A stretch of 64,000 nt of DNA from CAVSUR01 sp963846005 (GCA_963846005.1 CAWJUH010000001.1:1054001-1118000); one strand, 5' to 3'. Positions 31,605 through 40,315 are shown, counted from the first letter of the stretch. Notes: generated by a model from the sequence alone, not told the origin. Numbers and translations: made by a program.

Positions 31605-34064
31605 TCAGGCGGTGCGCTCGAAGACCACGGCGCCGTTGGCGGGCACGATCACGGTGAGCTGGCCGCCGGAGGCGCGCAGCACCGCGCCGGCGTTGCCGGT
31701 GTTCTGCCCGCCGTAGACGGCAGCGTCGGTGTTGAAGCACTCCCGCCAGCCGGAGTCACCGAGCGGGCCGTAGCTCAGCTGGTAGCCCGGCGTGTCGTAC
31801 GGGGCGTTGCTCAGGCTGGCCACGGCCAGCAGCTCGCCGTCGGCGCTGAACCGCCGGAAGGCGATGACCCGGCCGTCGTCATTGGCGTGGAACACGTCGA
31901 TCCCGGGTGAGCGGATTACCGCGGAGCCGAGCCGGAAGGCGATCATGTCGGTCCAGAACTTCCACAGCAGCGCGCCGGTGGTCTGCCGCAGGGCCGGCAG
32001 GTCCTCCTTCTCCTCGGCGAACTTGTCGTAGGTGTAGGCCCGCTGCGCGCCGACCTCCTCGCCCATCAGGAACATCGGGGTCCCGGCGGACAGCATGGTC
32101 AGCGCGCAGGCGCACCGGCACCGGGCCTCGGCGTAGACCCGGGTCTCGCCCACCAGCGGCGCGCCGTTGACCGCGGCAAGTATGGTCCGCTCAGTCCCGG
32201 CCGCGTTGCCCGCCTCGTCGTGGCTGGACTCGTAGACGACCTTGCGGTTGCCGCTCGCGGCCAGCGCCCCGGCGAACCAGCTCATCGCCAGCGGCCCGTC
32301 CTGGCGCTGACCGGCCGACAGCAGCAGGCAGGCCCACTGCGGCCCGGCGTTCTGCTCGCCGACCAGGTGGTGGTAGAAGTCCGCATACCAGGTGGCGTCG
32401 AAGCCGATCCCGCCGCCGAAGGCGGGCTGGGTCACCTGGTCCCAGCCGGAGTGATCCTCGGCGATCAGCACCGCGTCCGGGCGGAGGGTCTTGACCGTCT
32501 GGCACAGCTCGCGCAGGAACTTGCGCCCGGCGATGTTCGCGGCCGGGACGGCGCTGCCGTCGGCGTGCAGCGCGTTGTAGGCGTGGATCGAGGCGGTCTG
32601 GTCGACCCGCAGCCCGTCGATGTGGAACTCGTCGATCAGCAGCACGGCGCTGGAGACGAACATCTGGCGGACCTGGCCGGCGGAGTAGCGCGGCGCCCAG
32701 CCGCTGGAGACGTTGTCCAGGTAGCCGCCCTCGGGGAACGAGTACTGGCCCGGCGTTCCCTGGTACCAGTAGTAGCAGTTGTCCGGCGGGCTGACGGAGT
32801 CGTACTGCCAGGAGGCGCGGGCGGCGGCCGGGGTGTAGTGGTTGTAGACCACGTCCATGATCACGGCGATGCCGAGCTGATGGCAGGCCCGGACGAAATG
32901 CTTGAGCGCGTCGCGGCCGCCGGCCGCCGACTCGATGGCGAGGAACTGCGAGCTGCCGTAGCCCCACGACGCGGTGCCCTCGAACTGGAACATCGGCATC
33001 AGCTCGACGGCGTTGACGCCCAGGTCGGCCAGGTAGGGCAGGAACTCCAGCGCGTCGGCGAAGGTGCCTGCCGCGGCGCTGGCCGGATCCAGCGCGCCCA
33101 CGTGCAGCTCGTAGATCACCAGGTCCTGGACGCGCCGCGGCACCGGCCGGGCAGGCCCGGTCTCCCCGCTCCAGAACTCCGCGGCCGGGACCGGCGGGGC
33201 GCCCGGATCTGCCGGGTAGGCGGCCACCGCGCCCGGATCGGTGATCACCGAGCAGCTCGGCCGGCCGTCCAGGTCCGAGGCCGGCCCGTCGTAGTGGGCG
33301 CCGCCGGGGTCGGTGGCGCCCAGGCCCGCCTGCTGGCGGGAGAACATGTCGGTGGCCCAGTTCACCGATCCGTCGGGGCGGACGATGCGGAACATGTAGC
33401 CCGAGCCGGCCAGGGCACCGAAGTCCGGCAGCAGGGCCGACCAGGTGCCGTCGGGTCCCGGCGCCAGCGCCACCGCCGGGCGGGCCGGGTCCGCGCCGTA
33501 TCCGTCGTCCGCGATGTACCCGCCCGGCAGCCCGAAGACCACCGCCACCGAGGCCGCCGCCGGGGCCCAGACGCTGATCATCAGCGGCGCGGGGCCGCCC
33601 TGCGGGCCGGGCGCCCAGCGCTGCGCGCCGCGGTAGCGGTGCCAGGACAGCCGGTAGCTCTCCTGCTGCGGCACCGCGGCCCCGCCCGGCCCGGCGGTCA
33701 GTGACCGGACCTGGTCGGCCGAGCCCGGGTCGGGCACCTCGGCGGGGATGCCCCACACCTCGGCGGCCGGATCGCCGCCGAGCCGGATCCAGGTGCCCCA
33801 GGACAGCGCCGCGCCCGCCGCGGACGGGTCGAGGGTGACGGTGGCGGTGAAGCAGACGGCCCCCGTCTCGTCGGTCTGCGCGGTCATCGGGGTGCGCGAC
33901 CAGTCCGGCCCGGCGGCGGGACGGCCATCGGGCGTCCAGCTGCCGGACAGGTCGGCCTGCGTGCCGGCCGGCAGCCGGCCGACGCCGGGGTAGTAGCGGA
34001 AGCAGATCACCGGACCGGCTCCGGCCTGCCCGCGCGGGGCCGGCTCGCCGGCCGGATCGGTCAC
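31605..34064 (-). CDS. glgB: alpha-amylase family (GH13) glucan branching-type enzyme
   Basis: 819 residues from GTG 34064. An N-terminal beta-rich region (about 1-130) and a CBM48-like domain (about 145-230, PLMISVWAPAAASVAVVFG) precede the catalytic barrel. The barrel has VYNHYTP, EFHIDGLRVDQTASIHAY (nucleophile Asp), LIAEDHSGWDQV (acid/base Glu) and ESSHDEAGN, with a C-terminal beta domain. The AEDHSGWDQVTQP string is typical of branching enzymes of the GlgB/trehalohydrolase-like group. The gene is coupled to a PP2C phosphatase by a four-base overlap. Alternative: a maltooligosyltrehalose or debranching-type relative. Confidence 0.78.
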   Translation of the reverse strand: MTDPAGEPAPRGQAGAGPVICFRYYPGVGRLPAGTQADLSGSWTPDGRPAAGPDWSRTPMTAQTDETGAVCFTATVTLDPSAAGAALSWGTWIRLGGDPAAEVWGIPAEVPDPGSADQVRSLTAGPGGAAVPQQESYRLSWHRYRGAQRWAPGPQGGPAPLMISVWAPAAASVAVVFGLPGGYIADDGYGADPARPAVALAPGPDGTWSALLPDFGALAGSGYMFRIVRPDGSVNWATDMFSRQQAGLGATDPGGAHYDGPASDLDGRPSCSVITDPGAVAAYPADPGAPPVPAAEFWSGETGPARPVPRRVQDLVIYELHVGALDPASAAAGTFADALEFLPYLADLGVNAVELMPMFQFEGTASWGYGSSQFLAIESAAGGRDALKHFVRACHQLGIAVIMDVVYNHYTPAAARASWQYDSVSPPDNCYYWYQGTPGQYSFPEGGYLDNVSSGWAPRYSAGQVRQMFVSSAVLLIDEFHIDGLRVDQTASIHAYNALHADGSAVPAANIAGRKFLRELCQTVKTLRPDAVLIAEDHSGWDQVTQPAFGGGIGFDATWYADFYHHLVGEQNAGPQWACLLLSAGQRQDGPLAMSWFAGALAASGNRKVVYESSHDEAGNAAGTERTILAAVNGAPLVGETRVYAEARCRCACALTMLSAGTPMFLMGEEVGAQRAYTYDKFAEEKEDLPALRQTTGALLWKFWTDMIAFRLGSAVIRSPGIDVFHANDDGRVIAFRRFSADGELLAVASLSNAPYDTPGYQLSYGPLGDSGWRECFNTDAAVYGGQNTGNAGAVLRASGGQLTVIVPANGAVVFERTA

Positions 34065-34798
34065 GACGAGCCCAGCCGGACCAGCGCCATCGTGATGTTG
34101 TCAGGGCCGCCGCCCTCGATCGCGGCCTTCCACAGCTCGAACGCCGCCTTGCCGTCCTCGTGCTCGGTGAGCGTCTCCTCCAGCAGGCCGGGCGGCAGCG
34201 GGTCGGTCAGGCCGTCGGTGCAGATCAGGAAGGTCGTGCCTTCGGCCAGCGGCACCTGCTGCAGGTGCGGCTCGGGCGAGCCGGGCAGCCCGCCGCCGAG
34301 GGTCTGGGTGATCACCCCGGGCGGCGACAGGTCGTCGTCGGGCCGGTCGTCGGTGCTCAGCTGGCGCACGCCGTCCGGGCCGGCCAGGTAGACCCGGCTG
34401 TCGCCCACGTTGAAAGCCAGCACGTGATCGGCGGTGACGACCACGCCGGCCACCGTGGTCGCCATCCCGGCCCGCCCGGGGCTGGCCGATCCCGCGGCGA
34501 GCACCGCCTCGTGGCATAGCCCGATCGCCTCGCGCACGCTTTCCTCCGAGTCCAGCGACGGGCCGGCCTGGGCCAGCTGCCGGGCCACCAGCGCGCTGGC
34601 CACCTCGCCGGCCGGGTGGCCGCCGACGCCGTCGGCGACCGCCGCGAGCAGCGGCGTGCCGACCGGGAAGTACAGCGTCTGCGGGCTCTCGGTCACGGTC
34701 GCGCACAGCGTCCACGGCCCCGCGACCAGGCTGTCCTCGTGGTGATCGCGCACCGCCCCCGGATGGCTCAGGGCGGTCACGGCGATGTAGCTCACCAC
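34061..34798 (-). CDS. PP2C-family Ser/Thr protein phosphatase
   Basis: 245 residues from GTG 34798 (GGAGG upstream; a second GTG follows). The metal-binding motifs are complete: HPGAVRDHHEDS at the start (E.D in place of the usual EDS pattern), LAAVADGVGGHPAGEVAS, VLAFNVGDSRVYLAG, FLICTDGLTD and GGGPDNITMALVRL. It removes phosphate from Ser/Thr in substrates of Hanks-type kinases. No kinase gene is present in the window. Its stop overlaps the start of the branching enzyme, so the two are co-translated; whether the enzyme's activity depends on phosphorylation is unknown. Confidence 0.9.
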   Translation of the reverse strand: MVSYIAVTALSHPGAVRDHHEDSLVAGPWTLCATVTESPQTLYFPVGTPLLAAVADGVGGHPAGEVASALVARQLAQAGPSLDSEESVREAIGLCHEAVLAAGSASPGRAGMATTVAGVVVTADHVLAFNVGDSRVYLAGPDGVRQLSTDDRPDDDLSPPGVITQTLGGGLPGSPEPHLQQVPLAEGTTFLICTDGLTDPLPPGLLEETLTEHEDGKAAFELWKAAIEGGGPDNITMALVRLGSS

Positions 34799-34891
34799 GG
34801 TTGCCTCCTTCGGGCCGACGGCGGGGCGGAACCATTGTCGCCACCCGCTGCCGTGCCGCGGTAGGTTCCGGTGAATTCCCGCCGTCCTGGG

Positions 34892-34909
34892 TAAGCTAGC
34901 TTATATAAG
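34892..34909. promoter_or_regulatory. overlapping palindromes upstream of MarR gene, probable operator
   Basis: TAAGCTAGCTTA (34892-34903) is a perfect 12-base palindrome that overlaps CTTATATAAG (34900-34909), another perfect one. The second contains TATATA, a plausible -10 region. AGGTT near 34863 and AACCT at 34911 flank them as a wider inverted pair. The site lies 27-44 bases before the MarR start; autorepression is the simplest reading. Confidence 0.65.
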
Positions 34910-34935
34910 AAACCTGTTAACCGAGGGGCGGGAAC

Positions 34936-35391
34936 GTGACGATCTCCCTGCAGGACGTGGGGCTGGCCGTCAAGCGGCTGCAGTGGCGGCACCACCGGGA
35001 GGCCAACACCCGGCTGCAGGCCGTACTCGGGCTGTCGCTGCCGCAATGGGACGTGCTGCGGCACCTGCACCAGCGCCCGGCCGCCTCGCTGCACGAGCTC
35101 GCCCAGCTCACCTTCCAGACCGACCAGTCGATGGGCGCCCTGGCCAGCCGGATGACCGGCCGCGGGCTACTGGAACGGGCCGGCGGCCCGGGCCGGGCGG
35201 TCCGGCACGTCATCACGCCGGCCGGCGAGCGGGCCCGCCGGGCCGGCAGCGACATCATGGACGGGGTGCTGCGCGAGTCGCTCGGCGGCCTGACCGCCTC
35301 GCAGCGGGCCACCCTGTACCGGCTGCTGACCGAGGCCGCGGGCGGCGGCCCCGGTCAGCAGCACCCGCCGGAAGGCGGCAGCCCGCCCTAG
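34936..35391 (+). CDS. MarR family transcriptional regulator
   Basis: 151 residues from GTG 34936. The winged-helix pattern is LPQWDVLRHLHQRPAASLHELAQLTFQTDQSMGALASRMTGRGLLER (in parts LPQWDVLRHLHQRPAASLHE and DQSMGALASRMTGRGLLER), followed by the wing RAVRHVITPAGERA. MarR dimers bind dyads like the one at 34892-34909. The gene is followed three bases later by a convergent phosphoesterase gene and precedes no obvious target on its strand, so its own promoter and the divergent phosphatase/branching operon are the likely targets. Confidence 0.88.
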   Translation: MTISLQDVGLAVKRLQWRHHREANTRLQAVLGLSLPQWDVLRHLHQRPAASLHELAQLTFQTDQSMGALASRMTGRGLLERAGGPGRAVRHVITPAGERARRAGSDIMDGVLRESLGGLTASQRATLYRLLTEAAGGGPGQQHPPEGGSPP

Positions 35392-35394
35392 CCG

Positions 35395-36537
35395 CTAGAG
35401 CAGCGGCCAGAGCGAGTGCACCCGCACGGTGTCGCCGGCGTTGCCGAGCAGCGGCAGGCCGAAGTTCTGCTCGATGGTCTGCAGCAGCGAGTAGTGGTCG
35501 GCGCGGACGGCGTCGACGTGGTGCCCGCCGTTTCGCGTCACCACGATCATCGGGACGTGGCCGCCGCCGTAGACGGTGCCCCCGGCCAGGTCGCCGCCGC
35601 TGCCGGTGGCCGGATCGGCCGGGGTGGCAGGCAGCACCGGCGAGTCGGGCCCGCCGCGGTCGTCCTCGGGCGCGTACGGGCTGGTGTCCTCGTAGCCGCC
35701 CTCGTCCCAGGTGATGAAGATGGCCGAGTGCCCGGTCCACGCGCTGCTGTGGGTGATCAGCCCGACCCACTTGCGCAAGAACGCGTTGCCGTCGGAGTAC
35801 AGCCGCGCCTGGTTCGGATCGGTCGGCGAGGACGGGTAGGGGCAGGCGGTGGCGCCGCCGTGCATGTCGTCGCAGATGTTGGGGCTGATCCAGGAGAACT
35901 GCGGCGCGCGGCCGCTGGCCAGGTCGGTGCTGAGCTGGGTCAGCGGCACGACCCGGTCGGCGCGGGCGGGATCGGAGATCACGTCCGGATAGAGCAGGAA
36001 CGGGTCGTGCTTGCGCGCGTACAGCCCGTCCGGGGTGGTGTCGACCAGGTCACCGGCGTAGGGCAGGGACTGCATGTACGCCTTCCAGCTCACGTGCGCG
36101 GCCGCGAACTGGTCGACCAGGTTCTGGTGGTTGAAGTACGGGATCTGCGCGTAGTCGTCGTTGTTCGAGCCCCAGGTCGATCCGCTGGTGGCGGCGATGT
36201 AGTTGGGCAGGCTGGTGTGGGTGACGCCGTAGTAGTTGGTGGCCAGCCCGCTGGTCGCGGCCAGGTGCCGGATGAAGGCGGTGTTCGGGTTGGACGGCGA
36301 GAGCAGGTCGGTGTAGGCCGTGTTCTCCATCATGATCACGAACACGTGGTCCAGCCGGGCCCCGCTGCCGCGAGCAGCGGCCGCGGGGCGGCCGCTGCTC
36401 GCCTGGCTCGCGCTCACCACCACCGGCCCGGCGATGGCGCCCGCCGCGAATGCCGCGGCCAGCGCGGCCGCCCAGGCCGGCGTGCGCAGCAGCCGCCGGC
36501 CTGCGGCGGAGAAACCAGGCCATTTCCGTTGCGCCAT
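35395..36537 (-). CDS. secreted/anchored phosphoesterase (acid phosphatase/phospholipase C-like)
   Basis: 380 residues; GGAGG seven bases before ATG 36537. A twin-charged start (MAQRKWPGFSAAGRRLL) and hydrophobic helix AWAAALAAAFAAGAIAGPVVV make a signal peptide or membrane anchor. The catalytic body has HVFVIMMENTAYTDLL (metal-binding Glu-Asn near the start), NYYGVTHTSLPNYIA, DDMHGG, FITWDEGGYED and GHVPMIVV, the pattern of the phosphoesterase family that includes AcpA-type acid phosphatases and non-haemolytic phospholipase C. It releases phosphate outside the membrane. Convergent with the MarR gene, three bases apart. Confidence 0.85.
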   Translation of the reverse strand: MAQRKWPGFSAAGRRLLRTPAWAAALAAAFAAGAIAGPVVVSASQASSGRPAAAARGSGARLDHVFVIMMENTAYTDLLSPSNPNTAFIRHLAATSGLATNYYGVTHTSLPNYIAATSGSTWGSNNDDYAQIPYFNHQNLVDQFAAAHVSWKAYMQSLPYAGDLVDTTPDGLYARKHDPFLLYPDVISDPARADRVVPLTQLSTDLASGRAPQFSWISPNICDDMHGGATACPYPSSPTDPNQARLYSDGNAFLRKWVGLITHSSAWTGHSAIFITWDEGGYEDTSPYAPEDDRGGPDSPVLPATPADPATGSGGDLAGGTVYGGGHVPMIVVTRNGGHHVDAVRADHYSLLQTIEQNFGLPLLGNAGDTVRVHSLWPLL

Positions 36538-36742
36538 CGCGTGCCTCCAAAGCAGCGTTCAGCAGGCCGTTTACCCGCGGCCACGATAAGGCGATTACCG
36601 TACACCGTGATCAACCGGCCGGAACAGGCCTTACCGCTCGCCAGCGCCCGGCCCCTGCGCCGGCGCCCGGCCCTGGCGGCGCCCGGGCCGGGCGGCTTAC
36701 CGTGTTCAGGAAACGCCGCCCGCCCGGAAGGCAGCTGCCCTT

Positions 36743-37511
36743 ATGCCCGTGCTCGACAGCTTCGCCCTCGGCGGCCGGCGCACGCTGGTCACCGGCGGCA
36801 ACCGCGGCCTGGGCCTGGCCTTCGTCCGCGCACTGGCCGAGGCCGGGCGCGCAGGTGATGTTCACCGCCCGGGACGCCGCCCGCAACGAGGCGGCGGTGC
36901 GCGGCCTGGCCGCCGAGGGGCACCAGGTCCGGTCGGCGGTGATCGACATGACCGCGCCCGACGGGCCGGATCGGGCCGTGGCCGAGGCCGCCGAGCACCT
37001 CGGCGGCCTGGACATCCTCGTCAACAACGCCGGGGTGGCGCAGCACAAGCCGGCCCTGGAGATCACCGACGCGGACTGGGACATCATGCTCGACCTCAAC
37101 CTGCGTGCGCTGTGGCGCACCTGCCGGGCGGCCGGCCAGCGGATGCGCGCGGCTGGCGGCGGGAACATCGTCAACGTCGGCTCGATCAGCGCGATGATCG
37201 TGAACCGGCCGCAGTGGCAGCCGTCCTACAACGCCTCCAAGGCGGCCGTGCACCAGCTCACCAAGTCGCTGGCCGCCGAATGGGCGCCCTACGGCATCCG
37301 GGTCAACGCCATCGCGCCCGGCTACGTGAAGACCGATATGTCGCCGGTGGATGAGCCCCGGTTCCGGCGGCAGTGGATCGAGGACGCCCCGATGCGGCGG
37401 TACGCGCTGCCGGAGGAGATCGCCCCGTCCGTGGTGTTCCTGGCCTCCCCCGCCTCATCCTTCATGACCGGCTCGGTCATCGTGATCGACGGGGGCTACA
37501 CGCTGCACTGA
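36743..37511 (+). pseudogene. short-chain dehydrogenase/reductase, frameshifted at about 36845-36847
   Basis: An SDR of about 255 residues in two frames. The first ~34 codons from ATG 36743 give the cofactor site RRTLVTGGNRGLGLAFVRAL. One extra G in GGG at 36845-36847 shifts the frame, and the rest continues from about 36848: GAQVMFTARDAARNEAAV, NNAG (LDILVNNAGVAQHKPALEI), the Ser of NVGSISAMIV and the catalytic YNASK, to GGYTLH at TGA 37511. Apart from the one base it is a complete classical SDR, probably a polyol or sugar-acid oxidoreductase given the polyol dehydrogenase that follows. Confidence 0.85.
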
Positions 37512-37581
37512 CCCCAGGCGCGAGCCGGCCGCCGGAGCCGGCGCCGCCGAGAGCGCACGCGACCGGAAGGAGAGGGAGCCG

Positions 37582-38609
37582 TTGGCCGGAGCATCGCAGC
37601 CGCCGTCGTCAATGCGGGCCGCCGTACTGGAGCGGGCCGGCCTGATCACGATGGAAGAACGCCCGGTCCCCCGGCCCGCCGACGACGAGGTGCTCGTCCG
37701 GGTGGGCTCGGTCGGGGTCTGCGGCTCGGACGTGCATTACTACCGGGACGGGCGGATCGGCAGCTTCGTGGTCGACCGGCCGCTGGTGCTCGGGCACGAG
37801 GCCGCCGGGACGATCGTCTCGGCCGGCCGGGCCGTGCCCGGTGACCGGATCGGCGAGCGGGTCGCGATTGAGCCGCAGCGGCCCTGCCGGGTCTGCCCGC
37901 AGTGCACGGCAGGCCGCTACAACCTCTGCCCGGACATGCGGTTCTACGCCACGCCCCCGGTCGACGGCGCCTTCTGCGAGTACGTCACGATCCAGTCGGC
38001 GTTCGCCTTCCGGGTCCCGGACCAGGTCTCCGACGACGCCGCCGCCCTGTTCGAGCCGCTGTCGGTGGCGATCTGGGCCTGCCGCAAGGCGCGGATCGGG
38101 CCGGGCGCGCGGGTGCTGATCACCGGCGCGGGACCGATCGGCGTGATCACCGCCCAGGTCGCCCGCGCGTTCGGGGCCGCCGAGGTCGCGGTGTCCGAGC
38201 CGAACCCGGCCCGCCGCCAGATGGCCCTGCGGTTCGGCGCCACCCGGGTCGCGGACCCGGCCGGGGGCGAGGCCGAGCCGCTGTCCGCCGCCGACGCGCT
38301 GATCGAGTGCTCGGGCGCGCCGGCCGCGCTGGCCGGCGGGATCGGCGCGGTGGCGCCGGCTCGGTAGTGCTGGTCGGCACGGGCGCCGACGTGGTCACGC
38401 TGCCGCTCCCGCTGCTGCAGCGCCGCGAGCTGAACGTGACCGGCACGTTCCGGTACGCGGGCACCTGGCCGCTGGCGCTGCACCTGGCCGCCTCCGGCCA
38501 GGTCGACCTGGACGGGCTGGTCAGCGCCCGGTTCGACCTGGAGCACGCCGAGGACGCCCTCGGCGCCGGGGCCGCCCCGGATTTCCTCAAGGCCATCGTC
38601 CGGCCGTGA
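37582..38609 (+). pseudogene. zinc polyol dehydrogenase (sorbitol/L-iditol type), frameshifted near 38358
   Basis: Starts at TTG 37582 with a good site (GGAGAGGGAG); ATG 37612 is an alternative. The zinc motifs are CGSDVHYYRDG, LGHEAAG and CRVCPQCTAGRYNLC, and the Rossmann loop is VLITGAGPIGVITAQ: a sorbitol/xylitol-dehydrogenase-like enzyme that oxidises a polyol to a ketose with NAD+. The frame ends early at TAG 38365-38367. A missing G near 38358 restores the expected continuation (GSVVLVGTGADVVTLPL, LNVTGTFRYAGTWP, FLKAIVRP) to TGA 38609. With the frameshifted SDR just upstream this suggests a decayed or misassembled polyol operon. Confidence 0.85.
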
Positions 38610-38670
38610 CCGCCCCGGCCTGCGGCCAGAGCGCCAGCGTCGGCGCCCAGGCCCGGCTCCGCCCGGTCCC

Positions 38671-38688
38671 GCCCGCCCAGAGGCGGGC
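38671..38688. terminator. hairpin between convergent polyol dehydrogenase and TetR genes
   Basis: GCCCGCC-CAGA-GGCGGGC: a seven-base perfect stem at 38671-38677 and 38682-38688 with a four-base loop, placed between two convergent stop codons. It has no T-run but could act from either side. Confidence 0.55.
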
Positions 38689-38748
38689 CTCCCCCGTGGC
38701 TGCCGCCCTAGCCTGGTCCCGCGGCAGCGGCCCGGACGGCGCCCGGCG

Positions 38749-39489
38749 TCAGGGTCGCGGCCGTCGCGGGCGCCGGCTTGCTGCCTGCAGCCCGGTCAGG
38801 AGCGTCTCGAGGCCGGCGGTGAACCGCTGGTCACGGTGGCCGGCCCATACATGCTCGCCAAGCACGGCCAGGGCCGGGAATCGATCAGCTGGCAGTGACC
38901 GGAAGAACTCGCGCAGTTGGCGCCGGGTTGCGGGATCCATGACGCGCTGCTCGTTGACGGTGGTGCGGTCGGTGAGCGCGAATCCGAGGGTGTAGTCGTA
39001 GACCAGGGCGAACGCCTGGGCAGTGTCTTTGTCCGGGAGGCCGGCTTGCTGCAGCGCCGCGAGGAATGCATCGGCCAGCATCAGCGAATGCGGACCGAGC
39101 GGGTCGCGCGTCTTGAGCAGGGCGGCGATGCCGGGATGTTTCTCCAGGACCGCGCGCAGCCGCCCGGTGAGCACCCTGACCTGCTCCGGCCAGCCTGCCG
39201 CGCGCCGGACCCGGCTATCTACCTCAGCCAGCACCCCGTCCACGGCCAGGTCGCAGAGCTGCTCTTTGCTGCGCACATGCCGGTACAGCGCGCCGGGAAC
39301 CACGCCCAGGCGGCCTGCGAGGGCGCGCATGCTGAGCGCGCCCGCGCCGTCCGCGGCGATGACGCTGAGCGCCTCGGCCACGACCCGCTCGCGGGTCAGC
39401 GCGCGGCGGCGGCCCTCCAAATGGTCGGGCGGGCTGAACCACAGCGCCTGCTGGCCTGCGCCGGCGGTCGGTCGCGGCGGGTTCGTCAT
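38749..39489 (-). CDS. TetR family regulator (TetR_C type)
   Basis: 246 residues from ATG 39489. N-terminal HTH at about 30-75: LTRERVVAEALSVIAADGAGALSMRALAGRLGV (shown as LTRERVVAEALSVIAADGAG) and VPGALYRHVRSKEQLCDLAVDG. The C-terminal part (GWPEQVRVLTGRLRAVLEKHPGIAALLKTRDPLGP in parts) is like the TetR_C domain of tetracycline-type repressors. Divergent from Hsp20; two direct copies of a GTAAAC-centred operator lie between, covering the Hsp20-side promoter. It probably represses both. Confidence 0.9.
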   Translation of the reverse strand: MTNPPRPTAGAGQQALWFSPPDHLEGRRRALTRERVVAEALSVIAADGAGALSMRALAGRLGVVPGALYRHVRSKEQLCDLAVDGVLAEVDSRVRRAAGWPEQVRVLTGRLRAVLEKHPGIAALLKTRDPLGPHSLMLADAFLAALQQAGLPDKDTAQAFALVYDYTLGFALTDRTTVNEQRVMDPATRRQLREFFRSLPADRFPALAVLGEHVWAGHRDQRFTAGLETLLTGLQAASRRPRRPRP

Positions 39490-39509
39490 GGCTGCCCTCG
39501 TTTCCCGGC

Positions 39510-39551
39510 TTGACTGTAAACGTTGTTCACCCTATAGTAAACATTGTTACT
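39510..39551 (+). promoter_or_regulatory. Hsp20 promoter with two operator repeats 21 bp apart
   Basis: TTGACT (39510-39515), 17 bases, TATAGT (39533-39538) is a near-consensus housekeeping promoter toward Hsp20. GTAAACGTTGTTCAC fills the spacer (39516-39530) and GTAAACATTGTTAC begins at 39537, exactly two helical turns later, covering the -10 and start. Each copy is imperfectly dyad-symmetric (GTAAAC...GTT.AC). The divergent TetR is the obvious ligand-responsive repressor. Confidence 0.7.
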
Positions 39552-39637
39552 CGGAAGCGAATGTCGTTCACACGAATTGCATTTTTTCCCGGGTCGCCAC
39601 GCCGCCTGGCCTGGCGAGACGCGCGAGGGAGAACGAC

Positions 39638-40315
39638 ATGACAGTCATGACAAGCTGGGATCTATTCGACGACCTGCGTACCGCGCAGGATGAGCTGGCG
39701 CGGCAGAGCAAGATGCCGGGCCATTGGCTCGGCCAGTTCGGCCAGCAGCCGGGCATGAGCCTGCCCGGCCAGGCATGGGCGCCTGCGATCGATATCGCCG
39801 AGCGCGAGGATGCGTACGTGGTAACTGCGGAGCTGCCTGGCGTCCGGGCCGAGGATGTGGAGATCACCTTCCAGGACAGCCTGCTGACCGTCCAGGGCGA
39901 GCGGCACTCCGCGCACGATCCGGCCGGGGAGAAACTGCACCGGTGCGAGCGCCGCTACGGCGCGTTCCGCCGGTCGATCACCCTGCCGATCCATGTTCGG
40001 GCAGACAAGATCGACGCCTCCGCGCAAGATGGCGTGCTGCGGATTCTGGTGCCCAAGGCGCCAGAAGCGCACGCCATGCGCATTCAGGTACACCACGGCA
40101 AGGGCAAGTCCGCGGTCAGCCGGCACGGCAGCCAAGAACGGCGCCTAACGCCGCGGGCCGGGCGGGGATGTCCCTCCCGTGCCCGGCCCGCATCACCCTG
40201 GAGCCAGCGGCAAGTGGAGTGCACCGAGGACTTTCCGCACGTCGGCATCCTGTCGGCGCCGCCCTGGGCGCTCAATGACAACGGTCCGAGGCCGGACCGG
40301 AGGCCTGTGACATGA
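39638..40315 (+). CDS. Hsp20/alpha-crystallin small heat-shock protein with unusual C-terminal extension
   Basis: 225 residues from ATG 39638 (GGGAGAAC upstream). The alpha-crystallin domain runs about 45-140: IDIAEREDAYVVTAELPG, VRAEDVEITFQDSLLTVQGERH, RRYGAFRRSITLPIHV and ASAQDGVLRILVPKAP. Hsp20 proteins hold unfolding proteins and are usually about 140-160 residues; here the frame runs 60-odd residues more through a strong hairpin (40153-40191) to TGA 40315, overlapping the DUF5994 start. TAA 40146-40148 lies in another frame, so a frame error near the C-terminus is possible and the true end may be near 40148. Confidence 0.82.
   Translation: MTVMTSWDLFDDLRTAQDELARQSKMPGHWLGQFGQQPGMSLPGQAWAPAIDIAEREDAYVVTAELPGVRAEDVEITFQDSLLTVQGERHSAHDPAGEKLHRCERRYGAFRRSITLPIHVRADKIDASAQDGVLRILVPKAPEAHAMRIQVHHGKGKSAVSRHGSQERRLTPRAGRGCPSRARPASPWSQRQVECTEDFPHVGILSAPPWALNDNGPRPDRRPVT
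40153..40191. terminator. GC hairpin, 11-bp stem, inside the apparent Hsp20 3' end
   Basis: GCGGGCCGGGC (40153-40163) pairs perfectly with GCCCGGCCCGC (40181-40191) across a 17-base loop. It has no T-run. It follows the out-of-frame TAA at 40146-40148 by four bases, where a terminator would be expected if Hsp20 really ended there. Confidence 0.5.
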
